A stretch of DNA of 64,000 bases from Chaetoceros tenuissimus (lineage: Eukaryota; Bacillariophyta; Thalassiosirophyceae; Chaetocerotales; Chaetocerotaceae), in NCBI GenBank assembly GCA_021927905.1, contig BLLK01000051.1:62001-126000 (forward strand), given 5' to 3'. The notes under the pieces are model-generated. The model saw only the letters and a list, made by a program, of their open reading frames with translations, was not told the DNA's origin and searched no databases. The position numbers were made by a program, and so were the translations under genes. Shown here piece by piece: positions 1 to 11,599 of the stretch. Every line of letters begins with the position of its first letter. Position 1 is the first letter of the stretch.

Positions 1-1
1 T

Positions 2-1078
2 TACGTCTCTGCTGCTGAACGTAACTTGAGAAAAGGAACAAAAGGACCAAAGAATGGTTCGAAAGAAGGGAAAGCATCTAAAGCTCCAAAGATTGCTAAA
101 GCATCCAAAGCTCCAAAGATTGCAAAAAAGACTCTTGATTTCTTGACCTATAATCTCTATCTTGGTGCTGATTTAACACCACTCCTTCAAGATCCTGAGA
201 ACAATGATCCCTGCGATGTATACGAAGAAGCTACTGCTTTGGATTTTCCATCAAGAGCGCAGTTCATTGCAAAGGATATTGCCAAGGCCAAGCCTATTGC
301 TATTGGTCTCCAAGAAGTGATTCAGCTTACTGGCTTTGGATCTTGTAGATCTACTGGTGAGGATGACAATATCAACTTCCTTGACATTCTCTTGGAAGCT
401 TTGAAAGACAAGGGAGTAGAGTATGATGTAGTGTTGGAGACTTCAGATAAAACACCTGTAAAAGATTTCGTGATTGGACAAGCTCAGTTGAGAGATGCAT
501 TGATTGTTCGAAAAGGAGTTATTACCCGTAATGAATCCAAAGGCCTCTATATTACCAGAGTTCCTACTATAAATCCACTTTTTGGAGATTTGACTCGTAA
601 TTGGGTCAGTGCTGAACTGGAAGTTGAATCTGGTAAATTTGTTCGTGTTGTCAGCACCCATCTTGAAATCGATTTCTTTGATTCACTAGCTCCACCTGGT
701 TTCTCTTTTCAGGCCAATCAAGCAACTGAGTTAGTAACCATGTTTCCTGATGGAGATGATATCCCAACTGTTGTACTGGGAGACTTCAACGCAAGTCCAG
801 GAGTAACTTCTCATAAAGTTATGACAGATGCTGGATACATTGACACTTGGACCGAAGTAAACGATGAGGACGAAGATGGATACACCTGTTGCAGAAATCC
901 AAAACTCGAGGATGTCGAAGATTCCGACTTTGACTACCGTATTGATTACGTCTTTGTTTCAAGTGGTGACTTTGATGTTGTAAAGTCCAAAGTGTTTGGA
1001 AAAAAGTTTCAAAAGAAGATTGGCAAGTTTAACTCAGATCACGCTGGCGTTCTAAGCAAACTCAAGTTGAAAGGATAG
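2..1078 (+). CDS. Endonuclease/exonuclease/phosphatase-family protein, 5' partial
   Basis: The frame is open from base 2, so the true start lies left of the window; 358 residues are visible. The visible N-terminus is Lys-rich with two copies of ASKAPKIAK, as in a linker after a leader. The rest fits the EEP metal-dependent phosphohydrolase fold: LTYNLYLGAD (strand 1), GLQEV (metal-binding Glu), STHLEI, VVLGDFNAS (catalytic Asp/Asn), RIDYVFVSS and the terminal SDHAGV (catalytic Asp-His). Family members hydrolyse phosphodiesters of nucleic acids, inositol phosphates or sphingomyelin; the substrate cannot be told from the sequence. No intron is seen in this part. The next gene on the right is almost 4 kb away. 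Confidence 0.85.
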   Translation, partial: YVSAAERNLRKGTKGPKNGSKEGKASKAPKIAKASKAPKIAKKTLDFLTYNLYLGADLTPLLQDPENNDPCDVYEEATALDFPSRAQFIAKDIAKAKPIAIGLQEVIQLTGFGSCRSTGEDDNINFLDILLEALKDKGVEYDVVLETSDKTPVKDFVIGQAQLRDALIVRKGVITRNESKGLYITRVPTINPLFGDLTRNWVSAELEVESGKFVRVVSTHLEIDFFDSLAPPGFSFQANQATELVTMFPDGDDIPTVVLGDFNASPGVTSHKVMTDAGYIDTWTEVNDEDEDGYTCCRNPKLEDVEDSDFDYRIDYVFVSSGDFDVVKSKVFGKKFQKKIGKFNSDHAGVLSKLKLKG

Positions 1079-2204
1079 AACATGAACTTGTCGTTTGTAT
1101 TTTAAAGTCTGGACAAAATTGCAATTCTATAGTTGTTGGAGTCAAATCCATTCCAGATTTTGAATTTCATGTCTTGATTTCTATCTCACTTGACTCAAAA
1201 TTTACATGTCGATAAATACTACTTATAAAACCTTACGTAATGATTTGATTTATTTTAAATGCATATATTTCCTAGACTATGCTTTCGAAAAGTTGTATTT
1301 CTTTTTTTAAAGTACTCATTGTAACACCGATTCGAGTATTATTATTCCAATGACGACAAGGAGGACCGAAGAAACGAGAAGCTTAGGCAACTCTATCTAG
1401 CCAAATAATAAGTATGTAGCGGCGGCTACTTTAGATCTGTCCTACCTCTCTCCTCCTCTTCCTCTTCTTTTACTTTTGTACATTTTTCGCTTGTGGCATG
1501 TCGCATGCTACATGCTCGTCGCTTGTGAACAAAACATACCATCCATCACCACACTCACTTTTTCCTCTGAGGAGGAGATCGTCACCCTCTCATGAAAGCG
1601 CAAGCTGGATTGAAAACAAACAACTTTATGAATGAAATTGAAAGAAATGAATATTTTATTGAAGATAAGAATCGAAGCAGAAGCAAAAAGTCCTTTCGAG
1701 GAAGCCAACTAGGAAAACCTAGTTTTGGTGGAATCATAACCCGATACCCATAGTGGGTAGAGGCAAAGAAAGGCAAGGATTTAGAATTTTTTTAACCGGA
1801 GCATCTTTGCATGCTAGTGATATACTAGTATGTAATCTGCTGCTGTTTTTACTTTATGCAATGGCATCTGAGGATGTCGTTGTTATTACCTATTACCTCC
1901 CGTTACCTTTAAGCAAGAGTATGACGATGCTGTTGTGGATTACTTTATGAGATGGCATGACGATGCTAATGAATGAACAGATACTTGAAACAAGAGCGTG
2001 ACGATGCAATTGTTTTTTATGAAATGATTAAGAGAAGCATGACGATGCTGTAAGAAACAATAACAGAAGAAATGAGAAATTGAAATTAAGAATGAATTGA
2101 AATTAAGAGAAAGAAACTTTGGCAAGGTCTGATACATGATAAGAGTCCTTTGCTGTTTATAGAACCGACAGGAAGTCGAAATAAAGAAAGAATTGAAATT
2201 AAGA
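1079..2204. other. Gene-free stretch leading into the repeat field
   Basis: No convincing coding exon. Short palindromic gtagcggcggctac lies near 1416. From about 1920 the motif gacgatgc recurs every 40-60 bases (near 1922, 1957, 2000, 2040), and degenerate forms of the downstream repeat (aactttggc, ggtctgatac, gagtcctttgctgtttat) begin near 2110, so the repeats decay leftward. Confidence 0.5.
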
Positions 2205-3275
2205 GAAAGCAACTTTGGCGAGGTCTGATACTTGAGAAGCTAGAGAGCCTGTGTGTGCCGTAGCTGTATTAGAGTCCTTTGCTGTTTATAGAACCGATGC
2301 GAAATGTAAAGAAAAGCAACTTTGGCGAGGTCTGATACTTGAGAAGCTAGAGAGCCTGTGTGTGCCGTAGCTGTATTAGAGTCCTTTGCTGTTTATTGAA
2401 CCGATGCGAAATGTAAAGAAAAGCAACTTTGGCGAGGCCTGATACTTGAGAAGCTAGAGAGCCTGTGTGTGCCGTAGCTGTATTAGAGTCCTTTGCTGTT
2501 TATAGAACCGATGCGAAATGTAAAGAAAAGCAACTTTTGGCGAGGTCTGATACTTGAGAAGCTAGAGAGCCTGTGTGTGCCGTAGCTGTATTAGAGTCCT
2601 TTGCTGTTTATTGAACCGATGCGAAATGTAAAGAAAAGCAACTTTGGCGAGGTCTGATACTTGAGAAGCTAGAGAGCCTGTGTGTGCCGTAGCTGTATTA
2701 GAGTCCTTTGCTGTTTATAGAACCGATGCGAAATGTAAAGAAAAGCAACTTTTGGCGAGGTCTGATACTTGAGAAGCTAGAGAGCCTGTGTGTGCCGTAG
2801 CTGTATTAGAGTCCTTTGCTGTTTATAGAACCGATGCGAAATGTAAAGAAAAGCAACTTTGGCGAGGTCTGATACTTGAGAAGCTAGAGAGCCTGTGTGT
2901 GCCGTAGCTGTATTAGAGTCCTTTGCTGTTTATTGAACCGATGCGAAATGTAAAGAAAAGCAACTTTTGGCGAGGCCTGATACTTGAGAAGCTAGAGAGC
3001 CTGTGTGTGCCGTAGCTGTATTAGAGTCCTTTGCTGTTTATAGAACCGATGCGAAATGTAAAGAAAAGCAACTTTTGGCGAGGTCTGATACTTGAGAAGC
3101 TAGAGAGCCTGTGTGTGCCGTAGCTGTATTAGAGTCCTTTGCTGTTTATTGAACCGATGCGAAATGTAAAGAAAAGCAACTTTTGGCGAGGCCTGATACT
3201 TGAGAAGCTAGAGAGCCTGTGTGTGCCGTAGCTGTATTAGAGTCCTTTGCTGTTTATAGAACCGATACGATATGA
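2205..3275. repeat. Tandem array, ten units of 107/108 bp
   Basis: The marker gagaagctagagagcctg occurs at 2234, 2341, 2448, 2556, 2663, 2771, 2878, 2986, 3094 and 3202, giving spacings of 107 or 108. The one-base length change is a three- versus four-T run before ggcgagg. Two further polymorphisms (ggTctg/ggCctg and tatAgaacc/tatTgaacc) recur in pairs of units, suggesting a dimer of about 215 bp as the amplification unit. Units are otherwise nearly identical, so the expansion is young. No long ORF crosses the units. Confidence 0.95.
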
Positions 3276-3535
3276 AATTGGAATTGACTTGAGCGATGTT
3301 GTTGGCGAGGCCTGATACGTGACATGCTACCTGTAGTGAGCATTGAATATGCCGTAGCTGTATTAGAGTCCTTTGCTGTTTATTGAACCGATACGATATG
3401 AAATTGGAATTGACTTGAGCGATGTTGTTGGCGAGGCCTGATACGTGATATGCTACCTGTAGTGAGCTTTGAATATGCCGTAGCTGTATTAGAGTCCTTT
3501 GCTGTTGATTGAACCGATACGATATGAAATTGCAT
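3276..3535. repeat. Tandem array, 126-bp variant units
   Basis: The core gccgtagctgtattagag occurs at 3225, 3351 and 3477, exactly 126 apart. These units keep the core of the 107-bp family (gccgtagctg through gaaccgat) but replace the rest with a different segment containing gaaattggaattgacttgag and gatacgtga. It is therefore a related subfamily fused to the end of the first array. Confidence 0.9.
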
Positions 3536-3543
3536 GCTACTTA

Positions 3544-4012
3544 GAGATAAGGAAATTGAACAAGAATATGGAGATAACTGATGCACTTTAATTGAAGAGG
3601 ACGAGATACTACGATGCTTGGTACTGCGCTACTACAACAGCTGAATGCTACCGTGTAGCCCAGCTCTAGCTGTATACGAGTCTATAACTGAGAGATAAGG
3701 AAATTGAACAAGAATATGGAGATAACTGATGCACTTTGATTGAAGAGGACGAGATACTACGATGCTAGGTGCTGTGCTACTACAACAGCTGAATGCTACC
3801 GTGTAGCCCAGCTCTAGCTGTATACGAGTCTATAACTGAGAGATAAGGAAATTGAACAAGAATTGGAGATAACTGATGCACTTTGATTGAAGAGGACGAG
3901 ATACTACGATGCTAGGTACTGCGCTACTACAACAGCTGAATGCTACCGTGTAGCCCAGCTCTAGCTGTATACGAGTCTATAACTGAGAGATAAGGAAATT
4001 GAACGAGAAAGG
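3544..4012. repeat. Tandem array, three units of about 148 bp plus a partial unit
   Basis: The motif gagataaggaaattgaac starts at 3544, 3692, 3840 and 3987 (spacings 148, 148, 147). Each unit contains gctaccgtgtagcccagctc and gagtctataactga. The sequence differs from the two arrays on its left apart from short agctgtat-type words. No coding potential. Confidence 0.93.
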
Positions 4013-4920
4013 AAATGTAATATTGATTGGAAAGAATATTGAATAAAAGGCTATATGCAAGACCAATGGTGGTAATCGCAATCATAGGAATGTTTTATTC
4101 AATGAAAGATTGAGCTAAAACTTTTATGAAGAATATAGATATTTTGAATCTACAAAATGTAACCAGCGAATTTCGAATGAAGAGATTGTAATGAAAGGAT
4201 TTATTTAAGGAAACATAGGATCGCTTTTTGGAGAAAGGAAATTATGCGTAACGAAGAAAAGAAATACTCCAAGAGAAGAGCATTAGAAAAATTGAATACT
4301 TACATTGTCATATTGAAAACGAATGGATCATTTAGAGTAGAAGGAATATTTTTTGGATCAAAAGATGAAGATAGATAAACGAGCATGAGGGTAAATAGGA
4401 GCTCGGCAGTTTGAATTAAATTAATGGTGGTATTTACCCTCGACAAAATTTTTACCTACATTACGTGTTGCTGAATTTACCGAGTATCCAATGAAGTTCA
4501 CTAAGCGCTATCGCTTGAGTTCAAAATAACAGTTTCAGATCATGCAACCTCTTTTCATGCTGCTGTTTCAATAGGTTTCCCACATCTCTATTCTACGTAG
4601 ATATTGTACCATAAGAAGATGAACTTGAAGAAGTCAAAAAGACAATAATATGTCTTCTCCAAACATATTAGTCTTGAATAGGTCGTGGCTATCTATTTGT
4701 GTACGTATATCTTGTTCCACGTGTGTAACAATGTTGTCCAGCTTCAACGGCCACTTCTTGGAAATGAGTGGTGTGTATGCATCGACAAATACATAATAAT
4801 GAAAAGTGCCTTTTGTTCTTTTGTTCTCTATTTGCTGAACTGGAAAACTATCACTCTTCTAAAATCCACACAAGGATCAGCGAAACACAAACCCTTTCTG
4901 CTATATATTTTTCCCCTACA
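4013..4920. other. Gene-free stretch, upstream region of the tuberin-like gene
   Basis: No exon recognised. An inverted repeat gagggtaaat (4387-4396) / atttaccctc (4432-4441) could form a 10-bp stem with a 35-base loop. The last 200 bases should hold the promoter and leader of the next gene. Confidence 0.45.
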
Positions 4921-7900
4921 ATGGGGCGAGGGAAAGGTATTTTTGGCCGGTCCAAGTCAGGCAAAGCTAAAAAGGATAAGCAACAGACAAGAGATTCAAG
5001 CAATAGGAATCTCGAAAGCTCTTCAAGTTCAATTAAGTCACTCCAAAGTTCCAACCATAACAGGAATCAGGAAGCACCCTCTCCTCTTCTTATAGCAAAA
5101 GCAGCTCGAGAAACAGAAATTGCGACTGTGAATCTATTAGAACAATCTAATCACTCTGTAGCCTCGAGTACAATTTTTATACCAGTCAATGAACATGAAG
5201 GCTCTGTTTCTGGTTCGTTAAAGAGTTCAAATTCTTTAGTATCAAAAGCAGTATCTTCCAAATGCTCTTCCAAGAAATCAAAGGAGTCCAAACATGCACA
5301 TTCACAAAGTAAAGATGATCAAGAAATAAAGTCTGAACAGCGACAGCAGCTAGCTCAGCCTCGAGATGAAAAGAAATCTATGGCACAAACTCAACCACAG
5401 CAATATCAACCTGTGAATTCATATATGCAGCAACCAGGTGCCTTTCGGAGATTTCCTTCTGTTTCGGCTTTGATTGATAGATTGGTGCAAGTGGACGATA
5501 AAGATTTTCCTAGTTGTGAGAAAACTTTGCAATTGATGAAACAAGCTTTGGAAATGGAAGGTGAAATGTGGATGGATAGAAACTCTCCATTATCGTTTGA
5601 TCCAAATGTCGTCTTTTTCGCTATTCAAGATTGTACTGAGCGTGTCACTAGACATTGGATGAAGCTTAAAGCGGAAAGAGAACAGCAGAGGATAAAGCAT
5701 GAGCAAGATGAAGCTGAAAAGTATTTCCAGTTGTCAGAAGGTGATAACACTACATCAACATTGGGATCAGATTTTCAACCTTCGTCGTTTGTTCCTACTA
5801 TTGACGATGCAACTTGGCATGAGTTTGAAGAATTCTTTTGGTTTATTGGACAAAATGCACTGGATTGCTGTGAAGTTCTAACAACTATATACATTGGACC
5901 TTCATGGCATTTCCAACAACAAGAACGAAAGGCTCGCATTCAAGCCATGAAACAGGAACGAATCCGAAATTTTCAATCAGATATGGGCAGTACTACTTCA
6001 AGAACGCACTTTTCAAGAAGAGTATCGATTCACGAAGAAGAGGAGTTGAATGTTTCAGATATTGATGCATCAATGCGAAATATTACTATAACGGATCAAA
6101 CTCACTATCCTTACATCAGAGAGATGCTACCTATTTCAATACTAGCATTTACAGCGGCAATTGGAGATATTATAATACCTCAAATGAGAAATAGTGATAG
6201 TGTATTGATACTTAGAAGAGATACTCCTATTTCAGATGATGATTCTGCTCAAGATTCACCTTCGAAACGAATCGATCTTCGATATTATCAAAATTGTATC
6301 GAGAAAATAATGGCTGAAGAAATTAATTCATATCTTCGTCGCCAGGGACTTTGCGCATGTCAAAGGAAGATTTCATTAGCATTAATGACAGATGAAGATA
6401 AAATCTCTACAGAAGAAGATATTCAGCAACAGAAGAAATTTACTCTGAGCATACCATCTTCTCATGAACCAGTGGCATGTATGATGCGAAATTGGGTTGA
6501 AACGGCTTTGTTAGGATTGCCGCAGGAGAACTCGTATCTACTGGATAGAAAGTATGTTCTGAAAAGTGATGGGGATGCTATCGAAGTAAAATATAGATCT
6601 ATAGTTAGTAAAGGTGGAAGAGACTGGTGGGAAACAATGCAAATTGCATCTAATATTGCAGCTTTAGTTAGTAATGGATGGAGACCTCCTCCTGAAGGCT
6701 ATGACGGCGAAGAGACCATTAGTCTCTTATTGAAACTTTTGAAAAGGGCTCTGTTTGTAAGGCCTTTTGACTTTAAAGGATTTAGGGGAGTATCCCCAAA
6801 AGAGCCGTATTCAGCAAACGAAAGAGCAGATTTGAAGGATGGGTTTACTTATGCTATATGTTGCGCTAGTGAAATAGCCATGGCTTTGAAGAAGCTTGGA
6901 GAAAGGGCATGGTTACCAGTCAACTCCATCAAAGAGGTGTCAATGACAATGTGTTACTTAATTTCATCCTCCGAGGCATCTAGAGGGCAAGATCTTTTCC
7001 CTATTCAATTGTTTTTCGACCCTCACGACAGTCGAAGCCTCGAGGACTTTTATGAACAATATGTTGGTGAAAAAAATATTTGCCAAGAACATTTTGCCGA
7101 TCTCCTATACAACTTAATGATACGACACTCGTCCATGTCTTCTGCTGTTGATGCAGTGCACGAGTGTCTTTCTTCAGTATTATCTGAAGATGCTACTGAT
7201 AGTGAGCTCTATAGAGCAAGAGGTGCTTGCATGAGTTTAAACTTTGTGTGGAATAATATTCAGTCCTTGCGGGTTTGCTGGGTTATATTCATAGAAAAAG
7301 TTTCTGAAATTTGTGCATCAGTTCATGATCGAAGTCAATGCTTTGAGTCTCCTATCACGCCTGTGCAGCCTAAAAATAGAGCTATCTTACGGCATCATGC
7401 GGAGAGTCAAGGTAGGGCACTTGGCAACACCTTCCATACAATTCCAACATTGAAACCAGTCGAATCTTATCGTATGCTAGATCTAGTATTGGTATCTGAA
7501 ATTGTAGGGACCATGAATACCCTTGTAAATATTCTGATTTCCAGAAGCTTTGACTTCGGCATAACAAATGATGAATGGGAAGCCTTACTAATTTTCCTCG
7601 AGGATGGTTGTTTGCCATGGTTTGCGAGTTTGTATTACGAATCAAACTTATTCTCTGAATTGGACGAGGATGACTCTCAAGTTCAAGAAAACATGCGACT
7701 AATCATTGAGATACAAGGGCATGTGGAATTAATTTTTCAAATGATGTCGTCGTTCATAGACTCGGCCTCTTCAGATCAAGAATTATACATGCACAAGATT
7801 GCTGATGAAGCTATTCGAAAAAGATTCTTGCTTCTTTACTTCAGAATGATATGTCCTATATTACCGATGGATCAAATGGAAAGTATTGGTTTGAGTGTTG

Positions 7901-10900
7901 TCAAATCATGGGTAAGAGACGATGCAATGGCTTTTTCGTCCCATGAGTGGCAAAAGAGATGCTCAGCAATACTGGGTGAGTCTTTTGCAATTTATAAGGA
8001 TAATACAAGCAATGAAGGCTATGAACGAAATTATGTTCATCCTCCAGCAATCCGACAAGCTACAATTAGGGCAATTGTAGATGATGTTCAAGGTAGAGAA
8101 GAGTTTTACCACGACCGCAACAATACTTCGAATTCTATGTTTCAAGATTACCTCATTGACAAGAATCCTCACGCTAAAGAGATTTGCTTTGTGCTAATAC
8201 CATATTTGGAAGAAATCTTATTTGAAGATACGGATCAAAATGGATTACTCCTTCCCGACCGCTACCCTACTCAGCCAAATTATGATTCCTATGGGAAGTT
8301 ACACCTAGACTCACAGCGACTTGAGATAACCGCAGTTAAGGTCATCGGTGATCTTCTGCAAAGTATCGTAGATGACAGAGAACGTTCGAAACTCATAGGA
8401 GTACTAGATCGCTATATTTTTACCTCAACCAAAAGATCTAACAATCAAGCCCAAGCAAGAAATAGTCTTCTCAGTAATGTATTGGAGCAAAACGATTTTG
8501 GGGAGATCTGCAAAATAAAACTTTTGGCAGTGCGAACTTTGGGAAATTTTTTACGAGGGGCCTTCAATTTGCATTCAAGTAATTGTTTTCCACAAGTTAT
8601 AGACATCCTCGTGAGAGCAGTTGATAAGTTTCATTTCAACAACCAAAGCTTGACCTCTATTCTACCCTTTCAAGTTGTTTGTGTTGAGGCATTATTACAG
8701 CTGGCTTGTATCCGACTGACGCCAACGAAGAAAATTTTGTTGGTCAATGAAGATTCTGTGATATCTTCGATGCCTAATTCTACAGAATTATTCTTGAGGC
8801 GTCTTGATATGATATTAGAAATTATGTCGAACATGGAGGACGTTGATGATTATGATACTCTAGAAAAGTATGAACCAAATTTAAATGCTGGGTCCGGTAA
8901 AAAATATTCTTTGCAAGTAGACTCGCTATCTTGGACGTATGGTCAAAAGAAACATAATATCAACGAAGGCGAAGAGAGAAGAGTATGTTCTACTTACATT
9001 GATTTATATCCCATAATAAAAACACTGGAGGATATACTGAAAATGGAGAACACAACTACGCATGGGACGAATAATAATGATTCTCAAAGGTACTTGGAGT
9101 ACATCACCCGAAACAATTCGAACATTATAGAAATTCTTCGTTCATTGAGTTTAGAAATGCTACAAGACTACATCCAGAGCGGACTAGAAACAGAGCATTT
9201 AGGATTCTTGAAGGAACTAACAAGATCAGATGAGAATGTCTATCCATTTTGCAGACTACTTGCCACCTGCTCTATTTTTGCGACAGAGTTGCAAGATTTT
9301 AGCTTCTTCTTTGAAAATCTACTTCCAGGTTTGAAGTCACATGACAAGTCTGTGCTAAAAGTTGCATGTTGTGGAGTTACGACTCTTCTATCTAGAACAT
9401 TTGCTCTACGACCAGAATTCACTGAAAATTGTACCAACTTTCATCAGGAATCATGCAATGCAATAATCTCAGCAATCCAATTCCATATCGACTCAGAACA
9501 TAGTATAATAGTCCTCCTTCTTGGTACCTTGCTTTCGGCAATTACTACCTATAACGAAGAACGACATTTGTTGAATGATAGAACAAAAGCAAATATTGTT
9601 ATCATTTGCCATCAATTGTGCACAGAGATATTCGACAATATTCCAACTCCTCACTTACAGCTTCTTTGCCTACAATGCACCGCCATGGCAGTGTCAACTA
9701 TGAGCATTAATGAACTCAAGACTCTCATCGAGCGCATATCTACAAGGCAAAATTCAATGTCCTTGTCGGTAGGCACTGATTCTTCAAATTATTTAGAAAT
9801 TTCTAGCACCCTTCTCGACATACTCATTCAGCACTGCCTACTCAAGTCGGCACCAAAAGAATTTGAGCGCAAAGAAGACTTTACCGAGATTGAATTTGTT
9901 GCACAAGACATTGAATTTATTGACAACTTCATCGTTCAAAGAGACACTGAAGAACTTGTAGGTGCATGGCTTTGCAATGACACGATCTTAACATGCAGAA
10001 TAGGTGCAGCCAAATCTAGATACAAGGGCTGGGTCGAAGTTATGCTACGCTCGCCATCAGCCCGCATAAGAAAGATGGTCCGGTTACCAAACAAGGTTTC
10101 TCTCGAAATGCCTCAAATACCGTCCAATGTATGGAGTAGATCTGGCTCAGTCAGTGACGTAAGCACTGTACCAGAATCAGACAATGATTCGTTCGAAAAC
10201 GTGGACCCAAAGCTGACTAGTGATGCAAAGTCACAAATAAACGTATTTGATAGAACCAAAAGACGTCATACTAGCTCTATAATATCAAATCTCAAACATG
10301 GACATATTGCAAGCACAAGATCTTCAAATAATTCGGGAGACTTTGGGAGCTTTCTTTCAAGTGCTTTTCCAAAAGATGAGACAAGCATTAACAAAGTTAA
10401 GACTGTTCTACATGATCTTGATGGGTCTATTTCACTTCTTGATACATTACATGTCGATTGTGACGAACCAGTACCTTTAAACTGGAATTCAAAGCTGAGA
10501 AGGGCGGTTAACATTCTCGATAGAACTGCATATCTACAAACTTACAAGGTATGTGCTGAAATTGCACTGAGAAGACATTTGAAATCAATTCATTTTCTAA
10601 CTTCATTTACTGACTTCGATGCAGATTGCGCTCATGTATCTAGGGCCTCGTACTACCAACGACTCTGGAGATCTCCCTATCCTTGGTGCTAAATACTCTA
10701 GCCCTCGCTTTAATGCATTTTGTAATGGTCTTGGAACCCTTGCTTCTCTCAAGCATTTGAAGATTTTTTCGGGAGGACTTGATACATCTGATTATGCCTC
10801 AGATGGAGAGTTTGCTTTATGTTGGATCGAGAAACCATCTGCCAACGAAAACCGCCATTTTATTGCTAAAACAATGATCCTTTTCCATTCAGTCCCTCTG

Positions 10901-11326
10901 ATGCCACAAGGGGTAAATACACGTAAACGTCACGTGGGTAATGATTTTGTTCATATCTTATTTTGTGAGGAGGATCAAGAGACAAATGGTGAAGAAAAAA
11001 CTGTGCAATGGATCAGTGGAGAATTTTGCTTTGTTACTATCTTAGTGAGGCCTCATTGTCATTGCCCAAATACAGTCAAGGTAACAATGCGCCTCAAAGA
11101 TGGTCTAGATGACACGGTCAAAGAAAACCTTGCATCATTATGTCATGAAATGATTCTTCCTTTTGATTCAGCTGCACTTATCGTACGCCAATTGGCAGTT
11201 CGAGCTGATATTGCATGTCGATCTGCATTACAAGATCGCATAGGTCTTTTTTCGAACTGGCAGGAAAGACTTCAACAAATTCGGGGACTCAAACGCTACT
11301 CAGATGGTATTGTTGGACCGCTCTAA
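4921..11326 (+). CDS. TSC2: Tuberin (TSC2)-like GTPase-activating protein
   Basis: Two exons, 4921-10548 and 10625-11326, with a 76-bp GTATGT...GCAG intron in phase 0; 2109 residues. The Met at 4921 is chosen because upstream in-frame residues look like leader sequence. Residues 1-220 are basic and Ser/Gln-rich, followed by a long helical (HEAT-like) region. The C-terminus is a Rap/Ran-GAP domain: TYK joins IALMYLG across the intron, then SGGLDT, a FALCW block, LFHSVPLMP, KRHVGNDFVHI, ILPFDSAALIVRQLA and WQERLQQIRGLKR. These follow tuberin more closely than RalGAP alpha. The catalytic Asn thumb expected in RHxGND is present (about residue 1982). In animals and yeast tuberin acts with TSC1 on Rheb to restrain TORC1; that role is inferred here. 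Length is near the animal protein (about 1800). Confidence 0.88.
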
Positions 11327-11599
11327 GCAATGTCATTTTTACTTATATATATTCTTATAGACACTATAATTTTAAAAGTATTTACTTTTGGAATATTTAC
11401 TTACTACCAGATCTTTACTATCGATAAAAAATGAAAACGACGGAGCAAAAAGTTCAAGTTATGCACGTTGTTTATCATGTAGAGTCTCATTTATATATAT
11501 ATATTATTGAAGACAGCTTCTGTGCATTATCCGCAAATATTCCAGCACGCTGCCGCCATGAGGTCTATTGTTAAGGCCTTTTCATCAAGCGAAAGAGCT

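Noticed and set aside
2205-4012. Regular repeats as a CRISPR array
   Set aside because: Units are continuous tandem copies with no unique spacers, and the DNA is eukaryotic.
4768-4920. Upstream in-frame Met as start of the tuberin-like protein
   Set aside because: The extra 51 residues look like translated leader; the Met at 4921 starts the basic, low-complexity N-terminus.
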